Shown piece after piece: positions 23,679 through 31,479 of a stretch of 37,735 nucleotides of DNA. The notes beneath the pieces are model-generated. The model did not search any database and was not told the origin of the DNA. It worked only from the letters and a program-made list of their open reading frames with translations. How positions within the stretch are numbered: the first letter of the stretch is position 1; the number at the start of each line of letters is the position of its first letter. Location: positions 1 to 37,735 of the forward strand of contig JAUMNV010000158.1 in NCBI GenBank assembly GCA_031295725.1. Direction: 5' to 3'. The stretch comes from Collinsella sp. (GTDB taxonomy: Bacteria > Actinomycetota > Coriobacteriia > Coriobacteriales > Coriobacteriaceae). The position numbers and the translations under genes are program-made.

Positions 23679-23781
23679 GCCTTCTGAGGTGCCGCAGATT
23701 GACGTGAAAGAGGAGCGAAGCGTACTTCGGTACGCGAGCGACGGTTTGAACGTCAAGGTGCGGTGTCTCAGAAGGCTGTTT
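23679..23781 (+). ncRNA. Long structured element (98-nt hairpin) between nanK and nanE
   Basis: The basal stem pairs 23679-23696 with 23759-23776: 18 consecutive pairs, 3 of them G-U. After a 2x2 internal loop, 23699-23705 pairs with 23750-23756 (ttgacgt/acgtcaa). At the tip, gcgtac-TTCG-gtacgc (23720-23735) forms a 6-bp hairpin with the very stable C(UUCG)G tetraloop, flanked by gagcga repeats. tgtttt follows at 23777. No coding frame explains it. It could be a repeat-family palindrome, an mRNA processing or stability element, or an attenuator; it overlaps nothing coding. Confidence 0.7.
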
Positions 23782-23801
23782 TGAGAAAGGTTGAGTCGAA
23801 C

Positions 23802-24488
23802 ATGACCGTTGATCCTTTGATCCAGTCCCTGAAGGGCAAGCTCGTCGTGAGCGTTCAGGCGTATATGGGCGAGCCGCTTCGTACGCCCGAGACCATGGCT
23901 CAAATGTCTCGAGCTTGTGAGCTCGGCGGCGCCGCCGCCATTCGCTGCCAGGGTCTTGCCGACATTGCCGCCATTAAGGGTCGCTGTGAGGTTCCCGTCA
24001 TCGGCCTGTGGAAAGATGGGCACGAGGGCGTTTACATCACGCCGACGCTGCGTCACGCTCGCGCCTGCGTTGCTGCCGGTGCCGATATCGTGGCGATCGA
24101 CGCCACCGATCGTCCGCGCCCCGATGGCAAGACGGTCGAGGATACTTTCCGCCCGCTGCACGAGGAGGGTGTGCTCCTGATGGCGGATTGTGCCACCATC
24201 GAGGATATTCGTCGTGCTGTTGACATGGGCTTCGACCTGGTGTCCACCACGCTGTCTCATGGTGTTGCCGCTATCGATTGCACCATGGCCGACGGTCCCG
24301 ATCTGCCGCTCCTGCGCCAGGCGACTGAGGAATTCCCCGGCCTTCCCATCATTTGCGAGGGTCGCGTGCATACGCCCGAGGAGGCTCGCGCTGCGATCGA
24401 TGCTGGCGCCTGGGCCGTTGTCGTCGGCACCGCCATCACGCACCCCACGAGTATTACGAGTTGGTTCAAGGCTGCGCTTGAGGCGTAA
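23802..24488 (+). CDS. nanE: N-acetylmannosamine-6-phosphate 2-epimerase
   Basis: A 228-residue TIM-barrel NanE that converts ManNAc-6-P to GlcNAc-6-P, which feeds the NagA/NagB route (not in this window). Family segments are LVVSVQA at the first strand, AAAIRCQGLADIAAIK, VIGLWKDG with the catalytic lysine, VAIDATDRPRP, MADCATIEDI, and ICEGRVHTPEEAR plus VVVGTAITHP at the phosphate site. The start is the ATG at 23802, with gaaagg (23785-23790) 11 nt upstream, rather weak; the upstream GTG at 23763 lies within the large hairpin. It is the last gene of the sialic acid cluster, and the most confidently identified one. Confidence 0.95.
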   Translation: MTVDPLIQSLKGKLVVSVQAYMGEPLRTPETMAQMSRACELGGAAAIRCQGLADIAAIKGRCEVPVIGLWKDGHEGVYITPTLRHARACVAAGADIVAIDATDRPRPDGKTVEDTFRPLHEEGVLLMADCATIEDIRRAVDMGFDLVSTTLSHGVAAIDCTMADGPDLPLLRQATEEFPGLPIICEGRVHTPEEARAAIDAGAWAVVVGTAITHPTSITSWFKAALEA

Positions 24489-24515
24489 GACAGGCCTCGT
24501 ATCCGCTCGGGGCGG

Positions 24516-24521
24516 TATACT
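24516..24521 (+). promoter_or_regulatory. Candidate -10 box (TATACT) for rapZ-whiA
   Basis: TATACT lies between nanE and rapZ; no good -35 is visible. Initiation would fall near 24528, about 12 nt before a terminator hairpin that itself precedes the rapZ Shine-Dalgarno. Confidence 0.4.
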
Positions 24522-24539
24522 CAATATAGGCAATTGACC

Positions 24540-24576
24540 GCGCGGGATCCGGGTTGCTGGGTCCCGCGCTTGTTTT
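24540..24576 (+). terminator. Intrinsic terminator between nanE and rapZ
   Basis: An 11-bp stem (24540-24550 with 24559-24569, one G-U) has an 8-nt loop and a ttgtttt tail. It can end the nan transcript, yet it lies between a candidate -10 (24516) and the rapZ ribosome site (gggagg, 24578-24583), so it could also act as a leader attenuator. Confidence 0.85.
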
Positions 24577-24589
24577 CGGGAGGCAGCAC

Positions 24590-25510
24590 ATGCAAAAGGG
24601 AGATGCCATGGATGCGGCGGAGCGCTCGGAGCGCATCCCCGATATCGTCATCATCACCGGAATGTCCGGATCGGGCCGCACGCAGGCCATGCACGTGTTC
24701 GAGGACATGGGCTATTTTTGCATCGATAACCTGCCTCCGCGTCTCATCGCCCAGCTTGCCGAGCTCGTCGGCATCAATACGGGCGTGGGCAGGCATCTCG
24801 CCGTTACCTGCGATTTGCGTAGCCAGGGACTGTTTGACGAGTTGCTCGATGCGGTCGCCGCGCTCGAAGAGCGCGAGATGAGCTGCGACATCGTGTTCCT
24901 GGAGGCTTCTGACGAGGTGCTGATTCGTCGCTACAGCGAAAATCGCCGCCGTCATCCCATTGCCAAGCCGGGGGAGACTACGGCCGATGCCATTCAGCGC
25001 GAGCGCCTTCAGCTTCAGGGCGTGCGCGACCGAGCCGATATGATTATCGACACGAGCCGTCTGCGCACCTCTGCGCTGCGTAACAAGCTACGTATGGCAT
25101 TTTCCGAGCTGTCCGACCAGCAGCTCATGGACGTCCACGTGTTCTCGTTTGGCTTTAAGCACGGCATGCCCGTCGAGGCGGACATTATGATCGACGTTCG
25201 CTTCCTGCCTAATCCGTTCTACGATCCCGAGATGCGCACGATGACCGGTCTCGATAAAAAGGTCTCCGATTTTGTTCTGGACCACCCCAAGACGCAGGAG
25301 TTTTGGAAGGCTTGGACACAGCTGCTCGATACGGTGATGCCGGGCTATATCGCGGAGGGTAAGCCGCAGCTTTCTATCGCCATCGGCTGCACGGGCGGCC
25401 AGCACCGCAGCGTTGCCATTGCCGAGGCCACGGCACGTTATTTGGAAGGCGCCCAATATCACGTGAGCATTTCCCATCGCGACCTGTCGCGCGCCAACAC
25501 GAAGGCATAG
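24590..25510 (+). CDS. rapZ: RapZ/YvcJ-family nucleotide-binding protein
   Basis: A 306-residue P-loop protein of the RapZ (YvcJ) family. Walker A is ITGMSGSGRTQA (Arg replaces the usual Lys-Ser as GSGRTQA), followed by the family-typical FEDMGYFCIDNLPP. The C-terminal domain has DVRFLPNPFYDPEMR and the conserved IGCTGGQHRSVAIAE loop. In E. coli RapZ is an RNA-binding adaptor in the GlmZ/GlmS amino-sugar circuit; in Gram-positives its role is unsettled, though it binds and hydrolyses ATP/GTP. The start is the ATG at 24590, with gggagg 6 nt upstream; ATG at 24608, also with gggag upstream, is an alternative. whiA follows after 6 bp. The yvcK gene that usually sits between them is absent. Confidence 0.95.
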   Translation: MQKGDAMDAAERSERIPDIVIITGMSGSGRTQAMHVFEDMGYFCIDNLPPRLIAQLAELVGINTGVGRHLAVTCDLRSQGLFDELLDAVAALEEREMSCDIVFLEASDEVLIRRYSENRRRHPIAKPGETTADAIQRERLQLQGVRDRADMIIDTSRLRTSALRNKLRMAFSELSDQQLMDVHVFSFGFKHGMPVEADIMIDVRFLPNPFYDPEMRTMTGLDKKVSDFVLDHPKTQEFWKAWTQLLDTVMPGYIAEGKPQLSIAIGCTGGQHRSVAIAEATARYLEGAQYHVSISHRDLSRANTKA

Positions 25511-25516
25511 GCCTGC

Positions 25517-26446
25517 ATGTCGTTTACCGCTGAGGTGCGCGACGAGCTTGCGCGCTGCGAACCCGAATGTGAATACTGCGATTTGTCGACGCTCGCCGCC
25601 CTCACGCGCGTGAGTGGTACGCTCTCGCTTACCGGCTCTGGGCGGTATCGTTTGACGGTTGCGACTGAGACGGGAGCCGTCGCGCGCACGATGATCACGC
25701 TGACGCATCGTATCCTTAAGCTCAAAACGGAGTTCACCGTCCGCAAATCTGTATTGCATAAGGTTCGAAACTACCTCATCACCTTGCCTGATCAGCCAGA
25801 CCTGGATAAGGCTCTGGTGCTGCTGGGTATCCTCGACCGTAGGGGACGACTTGTCGCCGGCGTACCCCGACATATCGTTGCCCGTCCTTGCTGTAGACTT
25901 GCCTATATCCGCGGCGCGCTCATCGCGGGCGGCTTCGTGGCCGATCCACGAGGCGATTTTCATTTGGAGATCGCGGTGCAGGGCGAGCAATATGCCAAGG
26001 GGCTTTGCGATCTGTTGGAGCAGATTGGGGTCCATGCTCGTGTTAATGCACGGCGGGGGTCATATGCCGTGTACATTAAGAGCGCCGAGGAAATCGAGCA
26101 TCTATTAAAGCTCATTGGTGCCAAGCGCAGCGTTTCCGAGATTGAGGAGGCGCGCGCGGTCAAATTGGTTAAGAACGACGTGAACCGTCGCGTGAATGCC
26201 GAGCTGGCCAATCAGACCAGAAGCGCAGGTGCCGCCCAGCATCAGCTTGCGTTGATCGATGAGCTCGAACAGCGGGGTTTGCGCGACACGCTTCCGGACG
26301 CCTTGGCGGTCTTTTGCGACCTGCGCGAGCGCTATCCCGATCTGTCACTGCGCGATCTGGGGGAGATGGCTGACCCTCCCTTGTCGAAGTCTGCCCTGTA
26401 CCATCGCGTTTTGAGGCTTGAAAAGCTCATTGAAGCAAACAGGTAG
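25517..26446 (+). CDS. whiA: DNA-binding protein WhiA
   Basis: A 309-residue WhiA. It has an N-terminal degenerate LAGLIDADG homing-endonuclease-like domain (AYIRGALIAGGFVADP, about residues 130-145; FHLEIAV) and a C-terminal helix-turn-helix (LSLRDLGEMADPPLSKSALYHRVLRLEKL, about 275-305). WhiA controls sporulative division in Streptomyces and affects division or chromosome segregation in non-sporulating Gram-positives. Here, in an apparent non-sporulator, a cell-cycle role is the reasonable guess. The start is the ATG at 25517; ribosome site is weak (tagg/aagg), consistent with coupling to rapZ 6 bp upstream. No obvious terminator follows in the next 60 bp. Confidence 0.95.
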   Translation: MSFTAEVRDELARCEPECEYCDLSTLAALTRVSGTLSLTGSGRYRLTVATETGAVARTMITLTHRILKLKTEFTVRKSVLHKVRNYLITLPDQPDLDKALVLLGILDRRGRLVAGVPRHIVARPCCRLAYIRGALIAGGFVADPRGDFHLEIAVQGEQYAKGLCDLLEQIGVHARVNARRGSYAVYIKSAEEIEHLLKLIGAKRSVSEIEEARAVKLVKNDVNRRVNAELANQTRSAGAAQHQLALIDELEQRGLRDTLPDALAVFCDLRERYPDLSLRDLGEMADPPLSKSALYHRVLRLEKLIEANR

Positions 26447-26491
26447 TTGAACGAAACTGCTTATATAGGGATTGAACTGCTGTTTTACTCT

Positions 26492-26505
26492 TTAAAACGT
26501 TTTAA
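26492..26505. promoter_or_regulatory. Perfect 14-bp palindrome TTAAAACGTTTTAA upstream of gap
   Basis: The palindrome has the CG centre and AAACGTTT core of LacI/GalR/CcpA-type operators. It lies 148 bp before the gap start and about 57 bp before the candidate -10. A related site occurs in front of the sialic acid transporter (13787-13798). Confidence 0.5.
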
Positions 26506-26561
26506 CGTAAATTTGATTTTCAATTTCGAGCATTCTCGTGAAATTCAAGTCAAAAAAAAGG

Positions 26562-26567
26562 TATATT
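26562..26567 (+). promoter_or_regulatory. Candidate -10 box (TATATT) of gap
   Basis: TATATT follows an A-tract (caaaaaaaagg). The best -35 at 18 bp is GTGAAA (26538-26543), which is weak. The leader would be about 65 nt, with aaaggag (26628-26634) 5 nt before the start. Confidence 0.45.
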
Positions 26568-26639
26568 AGGCGAGTGGTTAGTTTGTGGGCCTCAACGGCG
26601 GGCGCTGTAGCTCGCGGGGGCCTTACGAAAGGAGACACA

Positions 26640-27665
26640 ATGGCAGTAAAGGTTGCTATTAACGGCTTCGGTCGCATCGGTCGTCTGGCTTTCCGTCAGA
26701 TGTTCGGTCATGAGGGCTCCGAGATCGTCGCTATCAACGACCTCACCTCTCCCGATATGCTCGCTTACCTGCTGAAGTACGACTCCACGCAGGGCAACTA
26801 CGCTCGCGATCACGAGGTCGTTGCTGGCGAGGATTCCATCACCGTTGACGGCAAGGAGATCAAGATCTACAAGGAGGCCGACGCCAACAACCTGCCTTGG
26901 GGCGACCTCGACGTCGACGTCGTTCTCGAGTGCACCGGCTTTTACACCAGCAAGGCTAAGGCTCAGGCCCACATCAACGCTGGCGCCAAGAAGGTCGTCA
27001 TCTCCGCTCCGGCCGGCAGCGATCTGCCCACCATCGTGTACAACGTCAACCATGAGACGCTGACCGCTGAGGACAACATCATCTCCGCTGCTTCCTGCAC
27101 CACCAACTGCCTCGCTCCGATGGCCAAGGGTCTGAACGACTTCGCTCCCATCGTGTCCGGCATCATGACCACCATTCACGCCTGGACCGGCGACCAGATG
27201 CCGCTCGACGGCCCGCAGCGCAAGGGCAACAAGCGTCGTAGCCGCGCCTGCGCCGTCAACATCGTCCCCAACACCACCGGTGCTGCCAAGGCTATCGGCC
27301 TGGTTCTCCCCGAGCTCAACGGTAAGCTCATCGGTGCTGCCCAGCGCGTCCCGACGCCGACCGGCTCCATCACCAACCTCTACGCTGTCGTTGACAAGAA
27401 GGTCACCGTCGACGAGGTCAACGCCGCTATGAAGGCCTACGCTGCCACCATCTCCGAGACCTTTGGTTACAACGAGGACGACATCGTCTCCACCGACATC
27501 ATCGGCGAGACCCACGGCTCCATCTTCGACGCCACTCAGACCATGTGCTCTGACCTCGGCAACGGCCAGACCCTCGTTCAGGTCACCTCTTGGTACGACA
27601 ACGAGAACTCTTACACCTCTCAGATGGTCCGCACCATCAAGTACTTCGAGAAGTTCGTTGCTTAA
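26640..27665 (+). CDS. gap: Glyceraldehyde-3-phosphate dehydrogenase (type I)
   Basis: A 341-residue phosphorylating GAPDH; it makes 1,3-bisphosphoglycerate in glycolysis. The NAD-binding NGFGRIGR motif is at the N-terminus. Catalytic Cys153 lies in SAASCTTNCLAP, followed by the conserved THAWTGDQ. The NDLTSPDMLAYLLKYDSTQG segment places Asp at the NAD ribose-binding position, which suggests NAD rather than NADP specificity. The start is the ATG at 26640 behind aaaggag; 34 upstream codons in frame cover the promoter. Codon bias is extreme, as expected for a highly expressed gene. A strong terminator separates it from pgk. Confidence 0.98.
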   Translation: MAVKVAINGFGRIGRLAFRQMFGHEGSEIVAINDLTSPDMLAYLLKYDSTQGNYARDHEVVAGEDSITVDGKEIKIYKEADANNLPWGDLDVDVVLECTGFYTSKAKAQAHINAGAKKVVISAPAGSDLPTIVYNVNHETLTAEDNIISAASCTTNCLAPMAKGLNDFAPIVSGIMTTIHAWTGDQMPLDGPQRKGNKRRSRACAVNIVPNTTGAAKAIGLVLPELNGKLIGAAQRVPTPTGSITNLYAVVDKKVTVDEVNAAMKAYAATISETFGYNEDDIVSTDIIGETHGSIFDATQTMCSDLGNGQTLVQVTSWYDNENSYTSQMVRTIKYFEKFVA

Positions 27666-27702
27666 TTTAGCTTTTAGCGAATAGCTCGTTGAGCGTCTAA
27701 AG

Positions 27703-27749
27703 AAGGGCGCGGCCTTATAGGGCTTACACCCTAGGGTCGCGCCCTTTTT
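27703..27749 (+). terminator. Intrinsic terminator after gap
   Basis: A 12-bp stem (27703-27714 with 27735-27746, one G-U) contains an inner taggg/cccta stem and ends in ttttt (27745-27749). It separates gap from the pgk-tpiA-gpmI group. Confidence 0.93.
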
Positions 27750-27805
27750 ATAGGAAATCGTCTGCCGTAATGGGAGGCAGACACGTACGAAAGGTAGAAG
27801 CAAAC

Positions 27806-28996
27806 ATGGCCTTTACCAAGAAGACCGTCCGCGACATCGATGTCGACGGCAAGCGCGTTCTCGTCCGCGTTGACTTCAACGTGCCTATCAAGGATGGCGT
27901 CGTTGGCGACACCACCCGTATCAAGGCTGCCCTGCCCACCATCAACTATCTCGTTGAGCACAACGCTCGCGTCATCCTCATGAGCCACCTCGGCCGTCCC
28001 GATGGCACCGGCTTCCAGCCTGAGCTCTCCCTTGAGCCTGTCGCCAAGAAGCTCGCCGAGCTCTCTGGTCTCGACGTTGCCTTTGTCGCCGACACTTACG
28101 GCGAGAAGGCTGCCGAGGCCGTCGCTGCCGTCGAGCCGGGCAAGGTTCTCGTTCTCGAGAACGTCCGCTTCGATAAGCGCGAGAAGAAGAACGATCCCGA
28201 GATCGCCAAGAAGCTCGCTTCCTATGGTGACGTCTTCGTTCTCGATGCCTTCGGCACCGCTCACCGCGCCCAGGGTTCCGTCGTGGGCCCCGCCGCTTAC
28301 CTGCCTGCCGTCGCCGGCTTCCTGCTCGAGAAGGAGGTCGACACGCTGACCGGCATCTTCGCCGAGCCCGAGCGCCCCTTCGTCGCTATCGTCGGCGGTT
28401 CCAAGGTTTCCTCCAAGATCGGCGTTCTCGATCACCTCATCGACTCCGCTGACACCCTGATCATCGGTGGCGGTATGGCCTACACGTTCTTCCTGGCTCA
28501 GGGCCTGTCCGTCGGTCAGTCCCTCAAGGAAGAGGACTGGGTCGAGCGCGCTGGCGAGATGCTCAAGAAGGCCGAGGAGAAGGGCGTCAAGATCCTGCTC
28601 CCCATCGACAACCGCGTTGCCGATCACTTTGGCGAGGACGCTGTCCCCGAGGTTGTCGCTTCCGACGCTATCCCCGACGATCGTGAGGGCATGGACATCG
28701 GCCCCAAGACCGAGGAGCTCTACGCCGAGGCCGTCAAGGGCGCCAAGACCGTGTTCTGGAATGGCCCCATGGGCGTCTTCGAGTTTGACAACTTTGCTCA
28801 CGGCACCCAGGCTATCGCCGAGGCTGTCGCCGAGGCCGACTGCACCTCGATCATCGGCGGTGGCGACTCTGTCGCAGCTGTCAACAAGTTCAACCTGGCC
28901 GACAAGATGAGCTGGATCTCCACCGGTGGTGGCGCTTCCATGGAGCTCGTCGAGGGTAAGGCCCTGCCCGGAGTGGAGGCGCTTCTCGATGCCTAA
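27806..28996 (+). CDS. pgk: Phosphoglycerate kinase
   Basis: A 396-residue phosphoglycerate kinase of normal length, the first ATP-yielding step of lower glycolysis. Landmarks are the N-terminal RVLVRVDFNVPI, the substrate-binding MSHLGRP, the VLENVRF segment, and the C-terminal nucleotide site GGGDSVAAV with ISTGGGASMELVEG. The start is the ATG at 27806, with gaaaggtag upstream at a rather long spacing (about 11 nt); 12 more in-frame codons exist upstream but have no better site. The stop codon overlaps the tpiA start by 8 bp. I see no strong promoter in the 56 bp between the gap terminator and the start, so partial read-through from gap may contribute. Confidence 0.98.
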   Translation: MAFTKKTVRDIDVDGKRVLVRVDFNVPIKDGVVGDTTRIKAALPTINYLVEHNARVILMSHLGRPDGTGFQPELSLEPVAKKLAELSGLDVAFVADTYGEKAAEAVAAVEPGKVLVLENVRFDKREKKNDPEIAKKLASYGDVFVLDAFGTAHRAQGSVVGPAAYLPAVAGFLLEKEVDTLTGIFAEPERPFVAIVGGSKVSSKIGVLDHLIDSADTLIIGGGMAYTFFLAQGLSVGQSLKEEDWVERAGEMLKKAEEKGVKILLPIDNRVADHFGEDAVPEVVASDAIPDDREGMDIGPKTEELYAEAVKGAKTVFWNGPMGVFEFDNFAHGTQAIAEAVAEADCTSIIGGGDSVAAVNKFNLADKMSWISTGGGASMELVEGKALPGVEALLDA

Positions 28997-29756
28997 TCGC
29001 ACCCTTCTTATCGCTGGTAACTGGAAGATGAACAACGACGTCGCCGAGGCTGCCAAGCTCGCCGACGAGCTGGCTCAGGCTCTGCCCGAGGTTCCGGCTG
29101 GCGTCGAGGTGCTCGTCTGCCCTCCGACCATCGACATCACCACGGTTCATGACCGCATTCAGGCTGCCCCCATCGCCCTCGGTGCACAGAACGTGTACTG
29201 GGAGGCCAAGGGTGCCTTCACCGGTGAGTCCTCTTGCGACATGCTCAAGTCCGCTGGCTGCACCTACTGCATTATCGGTCACTCCGAGCGTCGTGATTAC
29301 TTCCACGAGACCGACGAGGATCAGAACAAGAAGGCCAAGGCCCTCGTTGCCGCCGGTCTTGTTCCCGTCTTCTGCTGCGGCGAGTCCCTCGAGGTCCGCG
29401 AGGCCGGCACCTATGTCGAGCACGTCGTGAACCAGGTCAAGGCTGGCCTTGCTGGTCTTGAGATCACCTGCCCCAAGCAGGTCGTCGTCGCCTACGAGCC
29501 CATCTGGGCCATCGGCACCGGCAAGACCGCTACCGCCGAGGACGCTCAGGAGGTCTGCGGCGCTATCCGTGAGACCCTCAAGGAGATGTTCGGCGAGGAG
29601 CTCGCTAACGGCATCCGCGTCCTATACGGTGGTTCCGCTAAGCCCGGCAACATTGCCGAGCTCGTCGCCAAGCCCGACGTTGACGGCGCCCTCGTGGGCG
29701 GCGCTTCGCTCAAGGCTGCCGACTTCGCCTCTATGGTCGTCAAGGCAGGCGAGTAG
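28989..29756 (+). CDS. tpiA: Triosephosphate isomerase
   Basis: A 255-residue TIM-barrel enzyme that interconverts dihydroxyacetone phosphate and glyceraldehyde-3-phosphate. The start IAGNWKMN contains the active-site Asn and Lys. The catalytic His is in IIGHSERRDYF, the catalytic Glu in VAYEPIWAIGTGKTA, and the phosphate loop is LYGGSAKPGN with VGGASL. The ATG at 28989 overlaps the last 8 bp of pgk (ATGCCTAA), with ggagg inside pgk as ribosome site, so translation is coupled. gpmI begins 5 bp after the stop. Confidence 0.98.
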   Translation: MPNRTLLIAGNWKMNNDVAEAAKLADELAQALPEVPAGVEVLVCPPTIDITTVHDRIQAAPIALGAQNVYWEAKGAFTGESSCDMLKSAGCTYCIIGHSERRDYFHETDEDQNKKAKALVAAGLVPVFCCGESLEVREAGTYVEHVVNQVKAGLAGLEITCPKQVVVAYEPIWAIGTGKTATAEDAQEVCGAIRETLKEMFGEELANGIRVLYGGSAKPGNIAELVAKPDVDGALVGGASLKAADFASMVVKAGE

Positions 29757-29761
29757 GACAT

Positions 29762-31315
29762 ATGGCACAGCGTCATCTTCCTTCACTCCTGATTATCATG
29801 GATGGCTGCGGCCTTGCTCCGGCCGATGGTGAGAACGCCGTCGCCGCTGCCAAGACGCCCTTCCTTGATAGCCTATACGAGAAGTATCCTCACACCACGC
29901 TCGGTGCTTCGGGCGAGGACGTGGGCCTTCCCGACGGCCAGATGGGCAACTCCGAGGTAGGCCACCTCAACATCGGTGCCGGCCGCATCGTGTTCCAGGA
30001 GCTTTCGCGCATCAACAATGCCATCAAGGACGGCTCCATCGCCAAGAACGAGGTCTTCGTCAAGGCTATGGACGACGTCAAGGCTGACGGCAAGACTCTC
30101 CACCTCATGGGCCTTATGAGCCCTGGCGGTGTTCATTCTCACATGAACCACGTCGAGGCTCTGGTCAAGATGGCTGCCGAGCACGGTGTCAAGACCGTTC
30201 GCGTCCACGCCTTTATGGATGGCCGCGACGTTGACCCGCAGTCCGGCGCTGGCTATATGAGTGAGTTCTGCGCCTTCCTGGCGAAGATCTCCGAGGAGAC
30301 CGGTTGCGACGCTCGCGTCGCCACCGTCTCGGGCCGCTATTGGGCCATGGACCGCGACAACCGTTGGGAGCGCATCCAGCGTGCCTACGACGTCATGGTC
30401 AACGCGTCCGATGCCGATGTCGACCCTGTTGCCGGTATCAAGGCCTACTACGAGAAGGATCCGCGCGGCGACGAGTTCGTCGAGCCCTTCGCTGCCCACA
30501 ACGAGGGCATCCACGAGGGCGACGCGGCCATCTTCTTCAACTTCCGTCCCGACCGCGCTCGTCAGATGACCCGCGTGTTCACGGACAAGGAGTTCGACGG
30601 CTTTGAGCGCGAGCAGATCAAGCTTTCGCACTTTGTGACGATGACCGAGTACGATCCGACGTTTGACGTCGAGGTCGCCTTCCCCAAGACGTTCCCCGAG
30701 AACGTCCTGGCCGACGTTATCGCCGCCAACGGCCTGAAGCAGCTGCACACCGCCGAGACCGAGAAGTACGCCCACGTGACGTTCTTCCTCAACGGCGGCA
30801 TCGAGGAGCCCAAGGAGGGCGAGGAGCGCGTGCTCGTCGCTTCCCCCAAGGTCGCTACCTACGATCTGCAGCCCGAGATGAGCGCTCCCGAGGTTACCGA
30901 GAAGCTTGTCGCCGCCATCAACGAGGATCGCGCTGATTTCTACATCGTGAACTTCGCGAACTGCGACATGGTTGGTCACACCGGTGTCTTCGACGCCGCC
31001 GTTAAGGCCGTCGAGGCCGTTGACGATGCCCTCTCTAAGGTTGTCCCGGCGATTCTCGCCAAGGGCGGCTTTGCGCTGATCACCGCCGACCACGGCAACG
31101 CCGATCACATGTTTGACGTTGCTTCCGACGGTTCCAAGCATCCGTTCACGGCTCACACCACCAACCGTGTGCCGTTCATCATCGTTGATGAGAAGGCCAA
31201 GCTCACCGGTATCGAGGACGGCCGTCTTTCCGATATCGCTCCGACCATGCTCACCATGGCTGGTATTGAGCCTTCCGCCGAGATGACGGGCCGCGTGCTC
31301 GCCACCGAGGCCTAA
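29762..31315 (+). CDS. gpmI: 2,3-bisphosphoglycerate-independent phosphoglycerate mutase
   Basis: A 517-residue manganese-dependent iPGM, interconverting 3- and 2-phosphoglycerate. The N-terminal metal site is in IIMDGCGLAP. Ser64, which is phosphorylated during catalysis, lies in GQMGNSEVGHLNIGAGR. The substrate-binding segments HSHMNHVEALV and HAFMDGRDVDP are present, as are late metal ligands in NCDMVGHTG and ITADHGNADHM. The length is normal. The ATG at 29762 has a weak gtagga upstream, at the end of tpiA. With gap, pgk and tpiA it makes a nearly complete triose-phosphate section; enolase and pyruvate kinase are not in the window. Confidence 0.98.
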   Translation: MAQRHLPSLLIIMDGCGLAPADGENAVAAAKTPFLDSLYEKYPHTTLGASGEDVGLPDGQMGNSEVGHLNIGAGRIVFQELSRINNAIKDGSIAKNEVFVKAMDDVKADGKTLHLMGLMSPGGVHSHMNHVEALVKMAAEHGVKTVRVHAFMDGRDVDPQSGAGYMSEFCAFLAKISEETGCDARVATVSGRYWAMDRDNRWERIQRAYDVMVNASDADVDPVAGIKAYYEKDPRGDEFVEPFAAHNEGIHEGDAAIFFNFRPDRARQMTRVFTDKEFDGFEREQIKLSHFVTMTEYDPTFDVEVAFPKTFPENVLADVIAANGLKQLHTAETEKYAHVTFFLNGGIEEPKEGEERVLVASPKVATYDLQPEMSAPEVTEKLVAAINEDRADFYIVNFANCDMVGHTGVFDAAVKAVEAVDDALSKVVPAILAKGGFALITADHGNADHMFDVASDGSKHPFTAHTTNRVPFIIVDEKAKLTGIEDGRLSDIAPTMLTMAGIEPSAEMTGRVLATEA

Positions 31316-31340
31316 TAGAAAACAAATACCGTTTTCTAGT

Positions 31341-31375
31341 AAGGGGGTTGTCCACAACCGGACAACCCCCTTTTT
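31341..31375 (+). terminator. Intrinsic terminator after gpmI
   Basis: A perfect 13-bp stem (31341-31353 aagggggttgtcc with 31360-31372) has a 6-nt loop and a ttttt run to 31375. Confidence 0.95.
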
Positions 31376-31437
31376 GGTATTTCTGCCATTTCCACCCCGT
31401 CCTTGAGTGGCAGGTAGGGGAGAGCGGGGGATTGTGG

Positions 31438-31443
31438 TACAGT
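31438..31443 (+). promoter_or_regulatory. Candidate -10 box (TACAGT) of secG
   Basis: TACAGT (preceded by gtgg) lies 36 bp upstream of secG, after the gpmI terminator. A separate promoter is needed here, but no clear -35 is visible. Confidence 0.4.
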
Positions 31444-31479
31444 ACTGGAGTTTGAACTGTTCTATTAAGGAGCTTATCT

